Notes: generated by a model from the letters alone, not told the origin. A DNA stretch of 11,463 nt from an uncultured bacterium (GCA_937868555.1 CALMNI010000170.1:1-11463); one strand, 5' to 3'. Shown: positions 1 to 6,739, counted from the stretch's first letter. Numbers and translations are program-made.

Positions 1-44
1 CCCAGTTTCCGCATCATCACCGGCATAAAGAGTAGGGTCTGCCC

Positions 45-611
45 TTAAAATATTTTAGTAATGATAGCATCAACTCTTTTTTTATACCTTGCGTATAAAG
101 CATATATACAGCATCCAGAGCCAACACCAATAATGGCGCCCCACACAATATCGTACGGCCAATGAACGCCGCAGAAAATTCGAGCAATTCCCATAAGCGC
201 ACTCGCGATGAGCAATGCTATGCCTAGTTTTTTATTAAAAAATACAACGGCGGTTGAACAGGCAAAAAAGAATAACGCATGTCCCGATGGGAAGGATTGA
301 AATTGCTCTATTCGCGGAACGAGGATGAGCGGCGTTACATCGGACAAAGCCACAAAGGGGCGCGGTGCTTGATAGAATAAAACAATAATAGATTTTATGA
401 CGAAACGTGCAAAGAGTCCCGAGGCGAGGGCGACCATAATCATGCGGCGATGATGAGCGCGCCTATGTCGCGGGTAGAAATAAACAACAATTCCTAAGAG
501 CGCGATGGCATAGGCGACGAAATCAGCTAATAAAATTCCGGTCCAGTCGAGGAGGAGGGAGTGATGGGAATAGCCGTTGATTAATTCAAAAATCCAGAGG
601 TTATTAAGCAT
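45..611 (-). CDS. PAP2-family membrane phosphatase (possible undecaprenyl-diphosphatase, BcrC-like)
   Basis: This is a 188-residue integral membrane protein of the PAP2 (type 2 phosphatidic acid phosphatase) superfamily. The signature is readable in order: RPF at residues 84-86 (motif 1; no lysine stands exactly six residues before RP, the nearest upstream being K73), PSGHA at 108-112 (motif 2), and R144-x5-H150-x3-D154 (motif 3, usually SRx5Hx3D; here the Ser is Ala143). His150 would be the nucleophile and His111 the acid/base. About five hydrophobic segments (near 27-46, 57-76, 112-126, 130-148, 155-175) are separated by a strongly basic loop at 48-57. Family members remove phosphate from undecaprenyl diphosphate or other lipid phosphates at the membrane. 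The length and the 'FPSGHALFFFA' region fit the BcrC-like group, but the substrate is inferred. It is divergent from the gene at 667. The ATG at 611 has no Shine-Dalgarno sequence and a TATGCT hexamer ends 6 bases upstream. Confidence 0.85.
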   Translation of the reverse strand: MLNNLWIFELINGYSHHSLLLDWTGILLADFVAYAIALLGIVVYFYPRHRRAHHRRMIMVALASGLFARFVIKSIIVLFYQAPRPFVALSDVTPLILVPRIEQFQSFPSGHALFFFACSTAVVFFNKKLGIALLIASALMGIARIFCGVHWPYDIVWGAIIGVGSGCCIYALYARYKKRVDAIITKIF

Positions 612-620
612 TTTAATAGC

Positions 621-652
621 ATACCCTTTTTTTGAGGGAAGTAAAAGGGTAT
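621..652. promoter_or_regulatory. Divergent promoter region with a perfect 10-bp inverted repeat
   Basis: ATACCCTTTT (621-630) and its exact reverse complement AAAAGGGTAT (643-652) flank a 12-base spacer between the divergent starts at 611 (-) and 667 (+). Each arm runs into a -10-like hexamer for the gene it faces: TATAAT at 650-655 for the (+) gene and TATGCT (623 to 618) for the (-) gene. The -35 regions are poor on both sides (TTTTTT and TTTTAC at 17-base spacing). Predicted transcription starts fall about 0-5 bases from the start codons. The repeat could be an operator controlling both genes, or simply two back-to-back extended promoters. The repeat is seen directly; the regulatory role is inference. 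Confidence 0.5.
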
Positions 653-666
653 AATAGGGTAAATAT

Positions 667-2151
667 ATGGACCCACGATTAAATCATTTTACTAAAATAG
701 ATACAAGCATCGAGCATTATGACGGCTGCCCGGCATTTATTGAAATAACCGGAGCAGCATATACGCGTCCTTTATATAATAGTTCTATACCGTGCTATTC
801 AATGTGTGCTTCATTTTTTAAAAAACGCCAAGGAGATTATTTGTCCCTTGTCGCAGATCAGAGAAAAATAGGACGTGCTGTTATTGAAAAATTTTTAAAG
901 AACGAGAGCGATATATTAGATGTATATAACAAATGGCTGGGGAACTTCAGTACTCTGATGGATTATTTTAGAAATAAATTTTCCGAAGATCTTTCAAAAC
1001 TCAGCAACGATGAACTCTCTGAATGGTCAAACAATTTAACCACTTTTTATAGAGACACCATTCAAATGCCGGGATTCAGCGACGGTTATATGTTTTATGC
1101 CGACAAGCGCCTTGATGAACTTTTGACAGCATATTGCAAAGAAAGGGATATTAAAAATAGAATGGAGCTTTTTGCTATTTTGGCCGCACCGACTGAGCCT
1201 TCGTTTTTGAATGAAGCCGAAAATGATTTGAAGCGTATTGGCCAGCTTTGCGTAGCTTCTGGATATGATCAAAAAAATTCTTTGTTAGATTTCCTGAAGT
1301 CAAGAAAATCCGAATGCGTGTTGATAGAGGAACATATTAAAAAATACGCGTTTATTCAAAGCAGCTATGCCGGATATGTACCGTACACCCTTGAGGATGC
1401 AGTTGAGAAAATTGCAAAACTAGATTTAGATTCCGTGGATGATAATCATTTCCTTATAAATGAACAAATAAAAAGAAAGACTATTGAAGAGCATGATTTT
1501 ACCAAAGAAATTTTAGCGATTGCTCGTTTAACAGAAATCTTTATTAAATGGCAGGACAGGCGCAAAGAGTATACGTTAACTGCCGTGTCGCTGCGGCAAA
1601 AAGTTTTGGATGAAGTTTCGCGTCGGACGGGAGTCTCTGATGAGGTTTTGGTATATGCTGAAACGGCGGAAATTTCCAAAATACTCGCGGGTTCCATTGA
1701 TATAGATGAAATCGCGAATCGTCAAGACGGTTGTTTATTTTTTTATGAAAATGGCCGAACGGCAGCGATCGTAACAGGGACAGAGGCAATTGATTTTTTT
1801 GATAACTTGTCGCATATTGAGTTGAATGATGTTACTGAGGTAAAGGGATTGACCGCCTCTTTAGGTAAAGTATGCGGAAGGGCAAAAATTGTTATGACTG
1901 CGCAGCATATTAATGAAGTGAAGCCTGGAGATATTTTAATTGCACCGATGACTAGACCCGAACATACTGTCGGGATGCAAGCCGCAGCAGCAATAGTAAC
2001 GGATGATGGCGGAATAACCTGCCATGCGGCCATTGTTTCTCGAGAATTAAAAAAACCTTGTATAATCGGAACAAAAATAGCAACCAAAATTTTTAAAGAC
2101 GGGGATATGTTGGAGGTAGATGCGGATCATGGAATAGTTAGAAAAATATAA
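667..2151 (+). CDS. Phosphohistidine swivel-domain protein (PEP-utilizing enzyme mobile domain), no ATP-grasp domain
   Basis: A 494-residue protein whose C-terminal ~100 residues (about 393-494) form the PEP-utilizing enzyme mobile domain of PEP synthase, pyruvate phosphate dikinase and rifampin phosphotransferase. The phospho-acceptor signature GGITCHAAIVSR (448-459, His453) is intact and fits the standard active-site pattern. The preceding ~390 residues are mostly helical in character, with a short segment at 285-340 followed by 'IANRQDG' that resembles the helical region preceding the swivel domain in the second protein of this window (7966-8976). No ATP-grasp nucleotide-binding domain and no PEP/pyruvate TIM barrel are visible, so by itself it should not complete a dikinase cycle; a partner in trans or a different phosphate donor is implied. 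It is followed 9 bases later by a glutamine amidotransferase-like gene, probably co-transcribed. The gene is AT-rich (one 60-base sample, 1441-1500, is 23% GC). The substrate is unknown. Confidence 0.8.
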   Translation: MDPRLNHFTKIDTSIEHYDGCPAFIEITGAAYTRPLYNSSIPCYSMCASFFKKRQGDYLSLVADQRKIGRAVIEKFLKNESDILDVYNKWLGNFSTLMDYFRNKFSEDLSKLSNDELSEWSNNLTTFYRDTIQMPGFSDGYMFYADKRLDELLTAYCKERDIKNRMELFAILAAPTEPSFLNEAENDLKRIGQLCVASGYDQKNSLLDFLKSRKSECVLIEEHIKKYAFIQSSYAGYVPYTLEDAVEKIAKLDLDSVDDNHFLINEQIKRKTIEEHDFTKEILAIARLTEIFIKWQDRRKEYTLTAVSLRQKVLDEVSRRTGVSDEVLVYAETAEISKILAGSIDIDEIANRQDGCLFFYENGRTAAIVTGTEAIDFFDNLSHIELNDVTEVKGLTASLGKVCGRAKIVMTAQHINEVKPGDILIAPMTRPEHTVGMQAAAAIVTDDGGITCHAAIVSRELKKPCIIGTKIATKIFKDGDMLEVDADHGIVRKI

Positions 2152-2160
2152 TTTCAATAT

Positions 2161-2871
2161 ATGAAACCATACATTTTAATGCCGTTAGCAGAACTTAATA
2201 CCAATGAAGGTTTGGCTCGCGCGTATGCTATGCGCCGAAGCTATGCTGATCTTGTTGCCACTCACGGTTTTGTTCCCCTTGGAATACCAACTAATATTTC
2301 TCTTTCTGACATTAAGGATTTGTATAATAATGCTGCCGGCATTTTATTAATGGGCGGGAATGATGTCGATCCTCGTTACTACAAGGAAGAGAAGAATGGT
2401 TCAATAGAGCCGTATGACGCAGCCCGCGATAGTTTTGAAATTGATTTAGTGAAACAGGCAGCAAAGGATAAGAAGCCCTTAGTTGGGATTTGCCGGGGAG
2501 CACAAGTTCTGTGCGTTGCTTTAGGTGGATCTTTATATCAGGATATTGCCGATAAGGTTAATGAGGAAATTCATGCCTCAGTGCTTCCCCGCTATGAAGA
2601 AACTATCAATAAAGAAGATATTAAAGTAAGCTTGCAGCAAGATTCGCGCTTGGCGCATCTTCTTGGAAAGAATACGGTCAATGGTCCGTGCAATCATCAT
2701 CAAGCAATACATACGCTTCCCGATTCTTTAGCGGCGGTTGGACATTCTCAAGCCGGAATCATAGAAGCCGTTGAAGCAATTGATCCATTGTGGTTTTGTT
2801 TTGGCATCCAAAGCCATCCGGAAACACGCGGGGGCGGTGATTTCGACAAGCTGTTTAATTGGAAAGAATAA
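2161..2871 (+). CDS. Class I glutamine amidotransferase-like hydrolase, peptidase C26 (gamma-glutamyl-GABA hydrolase type)
   Basis: This 236-residue protein has the complete catalytic layout of the PuuD/peptidase C26 family. GGNDVDP is at 65-71 (oxyanion-hole region) and ARDSFEIDL at 88-96. The nucleophile elbow is GICRGAQ at 109-115 with Cys111. NHHQAIH lies at 178-184, and QSHPE at 217-221 supplies His219 and Glu221. Known members cleave gamma-glutamyl amides such as gamma-glutamyl-GABA, or act as glutaminase-like hydrolases in polyamine or folate metabolism; the substrate here cannot be read. Length is close to the family norm of about 250. It starts 9 bases after the swivel-domain gene, with no Shine-Dalgarno sequence, and a TATAAT formed by that gene's last codons (2147-2152) ends 8 bases before the ATG. 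The pairing with a phosphohistidine protein hints at a shared ATP-dependent gamma-glutamyl or amide chemistry, which is inference. Confidence 0.88.
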   Translation: MKPYILMPLAELNTNEGLARAYAMRRSYADLVATHGFVPLGIPTNISLSDIKDLYNNAAGILLMGGNDVDPRYYKEEKNGSIEPYDAARDSFEIDLVKQAAKDKKPLVGICRGAQVLCVALGGSLYQDIADKVNEEIHASVLPRYEETINKEDIKVSLQQDSRLAHLLGKNTVNGPCNHHQAIHTLPDSLAAVGHSQAGIIEAVEAIDPLWFCFGIQSHPETRGGGDFDKLFNWKE

Positions 2872-2880
2872 TTGAAGTAT

Positions 2881-2909
2881 AAAAAACGCGGATTGCTCCG
2901 CGTTTTTTT
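2881..2909. terminator. Bidirectional intrinsic terminator
   Basis: A perfect 12-bp stem (2881-2892 with 2897-2908, GC-rich core ACGCGGA/TCCGCGT) closes a TTGC loop and is followed by a T run through 2909. The A run at 2881-2886 gives an equivalent T run on the other strand. It sits in the 39 bases between the convergent genes ending at 2871 (+) and 2911 (-), so it should end both transcripts. Confidence 0.92.
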
Positions 2910-2910
2910 G

Positions 2911-3216
2911 TTAGGCAATTTTTTTCTTTTGCCACAGATGATGGAGGATGGCGCAGGGTTCAATAATATTTGGATCAATAATGGTATAAAAAACGTTTAA
3001 ACCTTGCTTGCGGGTATGAACAAGCCGGTTGTGTCGTAATAAAGCAAGATGCTGAGAAAGATTAGCTTTTGGCAATTTTGTAATTTTTAACAACTGTTCA
3101 ACCGATAATTCTCTATGCTTGATATTATTAAGAATTTCTAGCCGTTTTTCATTAGCGAGAACCTTATATATCTTGGCATTTCGTTCAAAGGCTGCTTTGG
3201 GGAGTACTGATTCCAT
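2911..3216 (-). CDS. ArsR-family winged-helix transcriptional regulator without the classical metal-site motif
   Basis: A 101-residue protein that is almost entirely one winged helix-turn-helix domain. KVLANEKRLEILN (about 18-30) is the family's first-helix signature, LSVEQLLKITKLPKANLSQHL (37-57) is the helix-turn-helix with recognition helix at about 48-58, and the wing follows at HTRKQGLNVFY. The ELCVCDL metal-sensing motif of ArsR/SmtB is absent: that helix reads ELSVEQL, and the only Cys is near the C terminus in EPCAILHHL, with two adjacent His. It is therefore either a redox or ligand sensor or uses a non-classical site. It lies 44 bases downstream of the adenosyltransferase on the same strand and has its own promoter at 3236-3264, so it could be both the tail of the B12 operon and independently expressed. 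Its targets are unknown. Confidence 0.88.
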   Translation of the reverse strand: MESVLPKAAFERNAKIYKVLANEKRLEILNNIKHRELSVEQLLKITKLPKANLSQHLALLRHNRLVHTRKQGLNVFYTIIDPNIIEPCAILHHLWQKKKIA

Positions 3217-3235
3217 ATAGTTTCAATATGCCGCA

Positions 3236-3264
3236 ATTATATCGCAAGGCTTTTGAAAAATCAA
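3236..3264 (-). promoter_or_regulatory. Promoter for the ArsR-type regulator, with flanking direct repeats
   Basis: On the minus strand TTGATT (3264 to 3259), a 17-base spacer and TATAAT (3241 to 3236) form a good sigma-70-type promoter. The expected start near 3229 leaves a ~13-base leader before the ATG at 3216. The -35 box overlaps the stop codon of the adenosyltransferase gene. The -10 box lies between two copies of TTGCG spaced 11 bp apart (3247-3243 and 3236-3232), about one helical turn, a plausible autoregulatory site. Confidence 0.6.
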
Positions 3265-3821
3265 TGGATATAACTTGGGGATTGTTCTTCGCAATGAGCT
3301 TGTTTGTTAGCAAAACGAACTAACGCATATAAGAGGCTGGAAAGTCTGTTGAGGTAGGCGGAGGCTGCGTGCGTGCTGTCGTTTCCCTTTTCTTGTATAA
3401 CACCAACAAAGGATCGTTCGCAGCGGCGGGCTATTGTACGCGTAATATCAAAATAAGATCCAAGAAGTGAAGCGCCCGGCAGATAAAAACTTTGCGGCTG
3501 CGGCAACCCTTCTGTAAGCCGGCTAATATTTGTTTCTATTTCTTTAACTCGTTTAAGCGAAAGGCCAAGGTCTGCGCCGGCAACTTGCGCCTGTATAGTA
3601 AAAAGGCTTTCTTGGGCCTGTAGGAGTATTGATTGTATGTACGGCGCACTCTCATGACTCGATGAGGCGTTGATCGATCGGCATAAACCAAGCCAGCAAT
3701 TCAGCTCATCAAGCGTGCCAAGTAGCTCAAACATTGGATTGTTTTTCAGCAAGCGTGTGGTATCTCCAAAAAGAGCGCTTGTCCCATCATCGCCGCGGCC
3801 GGTATAATAATTTGTTTTCAT
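3261..3821 (-). CDS. Cob(I)alamin adenosyltransferase, PduO/MMAB type
   Basis: This 186-residue enzyme transfers the adenosyl group of ATP to cob(I)alamin to give adenosylcobalamin. Family landmarks are in order: the N-terminal ATP loop YTGRGDDGTSALF (6-18), GTLDELNCWLG (35-45), FYLPGASLLGS (112-122), the basic helix RTIARRCER (128-136) and YLNRLSSLLYALVR (156-169). Length matches the family. I place the start at the ATG at 3821, not at an in-frame upstream codon: it aligns with the usual family N terminus, it overlaps the reductase stop as ATGA, and a GGAG lies 10 bases upstream inside the reductase gene. Translational coupling to the B12-dependent reductase makes supply of its cofactor the obvious role. 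The C terminus carries a short polar tail (HCEEQSPSYIH). Confidence 0.93.
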   Translation of the reverse strand: MKTNYYTGRGDDGTSALFGDTTRLLKNNPMFELLGTLDELNCWLGLCRSINASSSHESAPYIQSILLQAQESLFTIQAQVAGADLGLSLKRVKEIETNISRLTEGLPQPQSFYLPGASLLGSYFDITRTIARRCERSFVGVIQEKGNDSTHAASAYLNRLSSLLYALVRFANKQAHCEEQSPSYIH

Positions 3822-6112
3822 AATTCGCAAGCTCCGCCAGCGCAAGCAAGTTCCCGTTTCATTTCGGTTTCATCCTGCGCTTCGTAAGAGACTATTTTTG
3901 AAAAATCTAAGCTAAGGAATTTTTTTTTCATTTCTTCATAGCGCTCCTCATCGATTGCTTCGTATGGAGCCAGCTGATAGACGTGGTTGGAACGAGGCAA
4001 GAATGACAAGCCGCCGACAATATTCCAATTCTCGTAAACCCAATTAGCAACTCCTATCCATTCTTCTTCGCCAACAGAAACTGTAACTGAGGGGTTGTGT
4101 TCAGTAAAATGCTGTTTTACTTCTTTCCAATACGTAAGCATATCAATGGCTGACAAGTTATCTTTATATATAGAGCCAGCTGGCGACTTAACAGGAAATT
4201 CAAAGACAAAGGTTGTCGCACTTTCGGTTGCTTGCCCTACTTCTGGCTGGCAGGGAACGCCTTGGTCGCGCAGCATTTTAAAAAGCGCATCGGTTGCAGA
4301 AATTCTAATTCGGCGTATGTAGAATGGCGCATGTCGTGGATGCATTCCGGAGGCGCAATCAACTAATTGGGAAACGGTACCCGAGGGTTTAACGCAGGTA
4401 ACGCAGCTTGATGCCGGAATGCCGAAACGTTTAGCGTACATGCGGTTAGTGCGTACTGCCTCCCGTTTTAAAACATCTAAGACTTCGGCTTTTCTAACTG
4501 TCGGGCAATCCCACTGACCAGTAATAGAAACTCCAAGTAGGCGCTCAGCTTCGCAATTTTGTTTCCATTCTTTGGAAAGATAAGGAAAGTGAGTAAGCGT
4601 TGATTGATAGGTTCCTATAAGGGCGGCCAGGCGAGCTTTTTTTAAGAGCATTGATTTGGTGTCCCCGGCTCGGGCAACCACTTCTGATAAATTACAGAAT
4701 TGTTTTGATTGCAAAATTATTTCTCCGCAGGGATTCGTACCTATGAGCCCAATAATTGTAGTGCCGTCAGCATTAAAATATCCGCCTTTCTTTTTTAATA
4801 AACGGAGGCGCCTCGCCGGTAAGGTTGTTGCGAGCGAACCGCGGTTAAAGATCCCGCGTTCGCCGGAGCCTGATTGCGCAAGAGCCAGCCATTCTTCAAG
4901 AAATGTTTCGCTAGTTGGACGACGGCCGTAGACAGCGGAATTATTAGCCAGCGAGCGTTGCGGTTCAGTTAAATAAAATTGGCCTTTTTTAGCATCGCGA
5001 ATATCTTGATCATCAAGATCGGATAAGGAAATCATAGCGCTGCGCCGTACCCCGCCAGCGACAACGCAATCGCCTATCATGCAAATGATATCGTGCAGAT
5101 CTATATTTCTAAGGCGTTTGCCTTGCCGGCTTAATATTTTACGGCGCGCAAATTCAAGGAGGCGTTGCAGCGGTTCGGGGCCAGAGCTTTTGCCGCCCAT
5201 GGTTTTTAAGCGGGCGCCGGCCGGGCGCAGGTTAGAAAAATCAAAATCAATATCAAGCCCAGCTGCCCAGCTGCGCATGCCAAGGGCAAGAGCATTGGCC
5301 CAGCCTTCTTTACTGTCGCCAACAACATGGCGTTTCAATTTTTTTCCATTCTGCATTTCGATTTGTGGGAAGCGTTGGACGTTTTGACTTTCAACCGACC
5401 AGCCAACTCCTGTTCCGCACATCGATACATACATTATTTCGGCGATATCTTGGAATTGCTGGGGAGCGATATAGGAACAATTATAGGCGCAGACATTAGT
5501 GCTTTTGGCTGCCGGCCCCGCGAATTGCAGTAGGCGCATAGAAGGCATTACTTCTTGTTTCAAAATCGCTTCGCGCAGCTCAGCGTATTCTTGGGGGCGG
5601 ACTTTTTTTCCTAATTGTTCGCGCATGAAAGCGATATATCTATCGACTGTTTCTATCCATGTTTCGCGACGGCGTTCACTTTCAATCCAGCGCGCATAGG
5701 TTCGGTAATAGACAAATTCTGACAGTGGATTTTTAAAGTAACGTTTGCTTTCGCTTGCTAGTTTTTTTACATGCTCAGGGATAGCGGCAGTATGCCGTCG
5801 CGCTTCCATACGTTGCTGCCTATAGAGGATATATGCCTTGGCAACCTTATGAAGGCCTTTAGACATGATCGCTTCTTCAACGATATCTTGGATGAGCTCA
5901 ACAGTAGGAATAAAAGAAGTATCGTTAGAAAGTTTTTTTAAGCGGTTGAGATCAGTGAGAACGTGTTTGGCAACAGCGGCCGGAAAACCATCCTGGGCTT
6001 GGCCAGCGGCGCGAAATGCCTTAGTGACTGCTTGCTCAATGCGATTAGAATCAAAGGGAACAAGGCGTCCATCCCGCTTCTTAATGTTAGTAATGGAATT
6101 TGTCTTGTTCAT
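3818..6112 (-). CDS. nrdJ: Class II adenosylcobalamin-dependent ribonucleoside-triphosphate reductase (RTPR type) with N-terminal ATP-cone
   Basis: A 764-residue ribonucleotide reductase that makes deoxynucleotides using a radical generated from adenosylcobalamin. An ATP-cone allosteric domain occupies about 7-105 (KKRDGRLVPFD near the start, KAYILYRQQR at its end). The core begins with YYRTYARW (135-142). NVCAYNC (206-212) supplies one of the active-site disulfide cysteines (Cys208 or Cys211). MCGTGVGW is at 231-238. NPCGE (460-464) holds the presumed thiyl Cys462 and Glu464, and Cys473 lies 11 residues on, the same spacing as C408/C419 in the Lactobacillus leichmannii enzyme. CVKPSGTVSQL is at 573-583. 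The C-terminal tail CAGGAC (757-762) is the C-x4-C shuttle pair. All key residues are present. Both ends overlap neighbours by ATGA, and there is no Shine-Dalgarno sequence. No nrdR or NrdR-box is visible. The gene is GC-rich compared with others here (sample 5161-5220: 67%). Confidence 0.95.
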   Translation of the reverse strand: MNKTNSITNIKKRDGRLVPFDSNRIEQAVTKAFRAAGQAQDGFPAAVAKHVLTDLNRLKKLSNDTSFIPTVELIQDIVEEAIMSKGLHKVAKAYILYRQQRMEARRHTAAIPEHVKKLASESKRYFKNPLSEFVYYRTYARWIESERRRETWIETVDRYIAFMREQLGKKVRPQEYAELREAILKQEVMPSMRLLQFAGPAAKSTNVCAYNCSYIAPQQFQDIAEIMYVSMCGTGVGWSVESQNVQRFPQIEMQNGKKLKRHVVGDSKEGWANALALGMRSWAAGLDIDFDFSNLRPAGARLKTMGGKSSGPEPLQRLLEFARRKILSRQGKRLRNIDLHDIICMIGDCVVAGGVRRSAMISLSDLDDQDIRDAKKGQFYLTEPQRSLANNSAVYGRRPTSETFLEEWLALAQSGSGERGIFNRGSLATTLPARRLRLLKKKGGYFNADGTTIIGLIGTNPCGEIILQSKQFCNLSEVVARAGDTKSMLLKKARLAALIGTYQSTLTHFPYLSKEWKQNCEAERLLGVSITGQWDCPTVRKAEVLDVLKREAVRTNRMYAKRFGIPASSCVTCVKPSGTVSQLVDCASGMHPRHAPFYIRRIRISATDALFKMLRDQGVPCQPEVGQATESATTFVFEFPVKSPAGSIYKDNLSAIDMLTYWKEVKQHFTEHNPSVTVSVGEEEWIGVANWVYENWNIVGGLSFLPRSNHVYQLAPYEAIDEERYEEMKKKFLSLDFSKIVSYEAQDETEMKRELACAGGACEL

Positions 6113-6669
6113 AGAGATGGATTAAGCTTGGGTAGTAGTTCTTTGAGCCTATTAGCTTCAAAGCGCGGATTGGCGACAACGAGTTTGAAAATGAGCGGGC
6201 TAAGGAGGGCTCCTAAAATCACATTGCCTAAAAGATGATAAGCAGTGAAAGGAATTTGACCTATAACAGCCGATTGGAATGTTTGTCCGAAGAATAGGGG
6301 TCCTATTGATAAGCCGGTTACAATATCGTAGATAAGGGTTGCATAGACTGCGTGAATGGCATATTGAAAGGGACTGCCTTGGCGTTTTTTAAAGTACCAG
6401 GCGGAAAATATTGCTAACAAACCGTAGGCGGCAGCGGTAATAAGTGTCCATAGACCTAGCTTCCCCGTAACGGCGTCAAAAATCGCGATATTGCAAAAGG
6501 CAAAGAAAAAACCAGCTAACCAACCATATTGTTTGGCAAAAGGCATTTGCACGGCCAGAATTGCTTCAATATTCGGCGGTCGGAAAGGAATGAGCCGAAG
6601 CCCAAAAGAGAGGAGCCATCCGAGCAAGAACTTGAACCAACCCCCTTTCGGGGAAGACGTGACAGACAT
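6109..6669 (-). CDS. Membrane protein resembling an ECF transporter S component (predicted cobalamin uptake)
   Basis: From the ATG at 6669 this is a 186-residue hydrophobic protein with about five to six membrane segments (near 12-28, 34-46, 47-67, 72-92, 103-125, 141-165), with no signal peptide or soluble domain. Size, topology and conserved patches (RPPNIEAILAVQMPFAK at 30-46, FDAVTGKLG at 64-72, the final AYHLLGNVILGALLSP at 143-158) resemble substrate-binding S components of energy-coupling-factor vitamin transporters; that family call is moderate. Because its stop overlaps the start of the B12-dependent reductase (ATGA) and the next gene is a cobalamin adenosyltransferase, cobalamin or a precursor is the likely substrate, by inference. 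The EcfA/EcfT energizing module is not in this window. An in-frame TTG at 6708 would add 13 residues, but it lies only 2 bases from a strong -10 box, so the ATG is preferred. Confidence 0.65.
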   Translation of the reverse strand: MSVTSSPKGGWFKFLLGWLLSFGLRLIPFRPPNIEAILAVQMPFAKQYGWLAGFFFAFCNIAIFDAVTGKLGLWTLITAAAYGLLAIFSAWYFKKRQGSPFQYAIHAVYATLIYDIVTGLSIGPLFFGQTFQSAVIGQIPFTAYHLLGNVILGALLSPLIFKLVVANPRFEANRLKELLPKLNPSL

Positions 6670-6710
6670 ACATTTGTATGATAGTTTATTAGTATCGAAA
6701 CAATGCAACT

Positions 6711-6739
6711 ATTATAGCTCTAAGAAATTCTTTAGTCGA
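6711..6739 (-). promoter_or_regulatory. Promoter of the B12-reductase operon
   Basis: On the minus strand TCGACT (6739 to 6734), a 17-base spacer and a consensus TATAAT (6716 to 6711) are followed by a ~35-base leader to the ATG at 6669. The leader is far too short for a cobalamin riboswitch, so the operon is either constitutive or controlled by a protein. The divergent pyrD-like gene starts at 6823, so the two share this spacer. Confidence 0.55.

Noticed and set aside
1..44. Minus-strand reading beyond the PAP2 stop, with possible starts (ATG at 26 or 17) for a further gene running off the left edge.
   Set aside because: Fewer than 45 bases are available and two frames are open, so no gene can be supported.
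3822..3845. Upstream in-frame start that lengthens the adenosyltransferase by 8 residues.
   Set aside because: The family N terminus and the ATGA overlap both favour the ATG at 3821.
4656..5699. Open reading frames on the plus strand within the reductase gene (for example 5079-5387 and 5499-5699).
   Set aside because: They lie wholly opposite a well-conserved gene, have Arg/Ser-rich antisense-like composition and no recognisable domain.
6670..6708. TTG at 6708 as the start of the membrane protein, adding 13 residues.
   Set aside because: It lies 2 bases from the best -10 box, so it would sit upstream of or at the transcription start; the added residues are polar and unlike an S-component N terminus.
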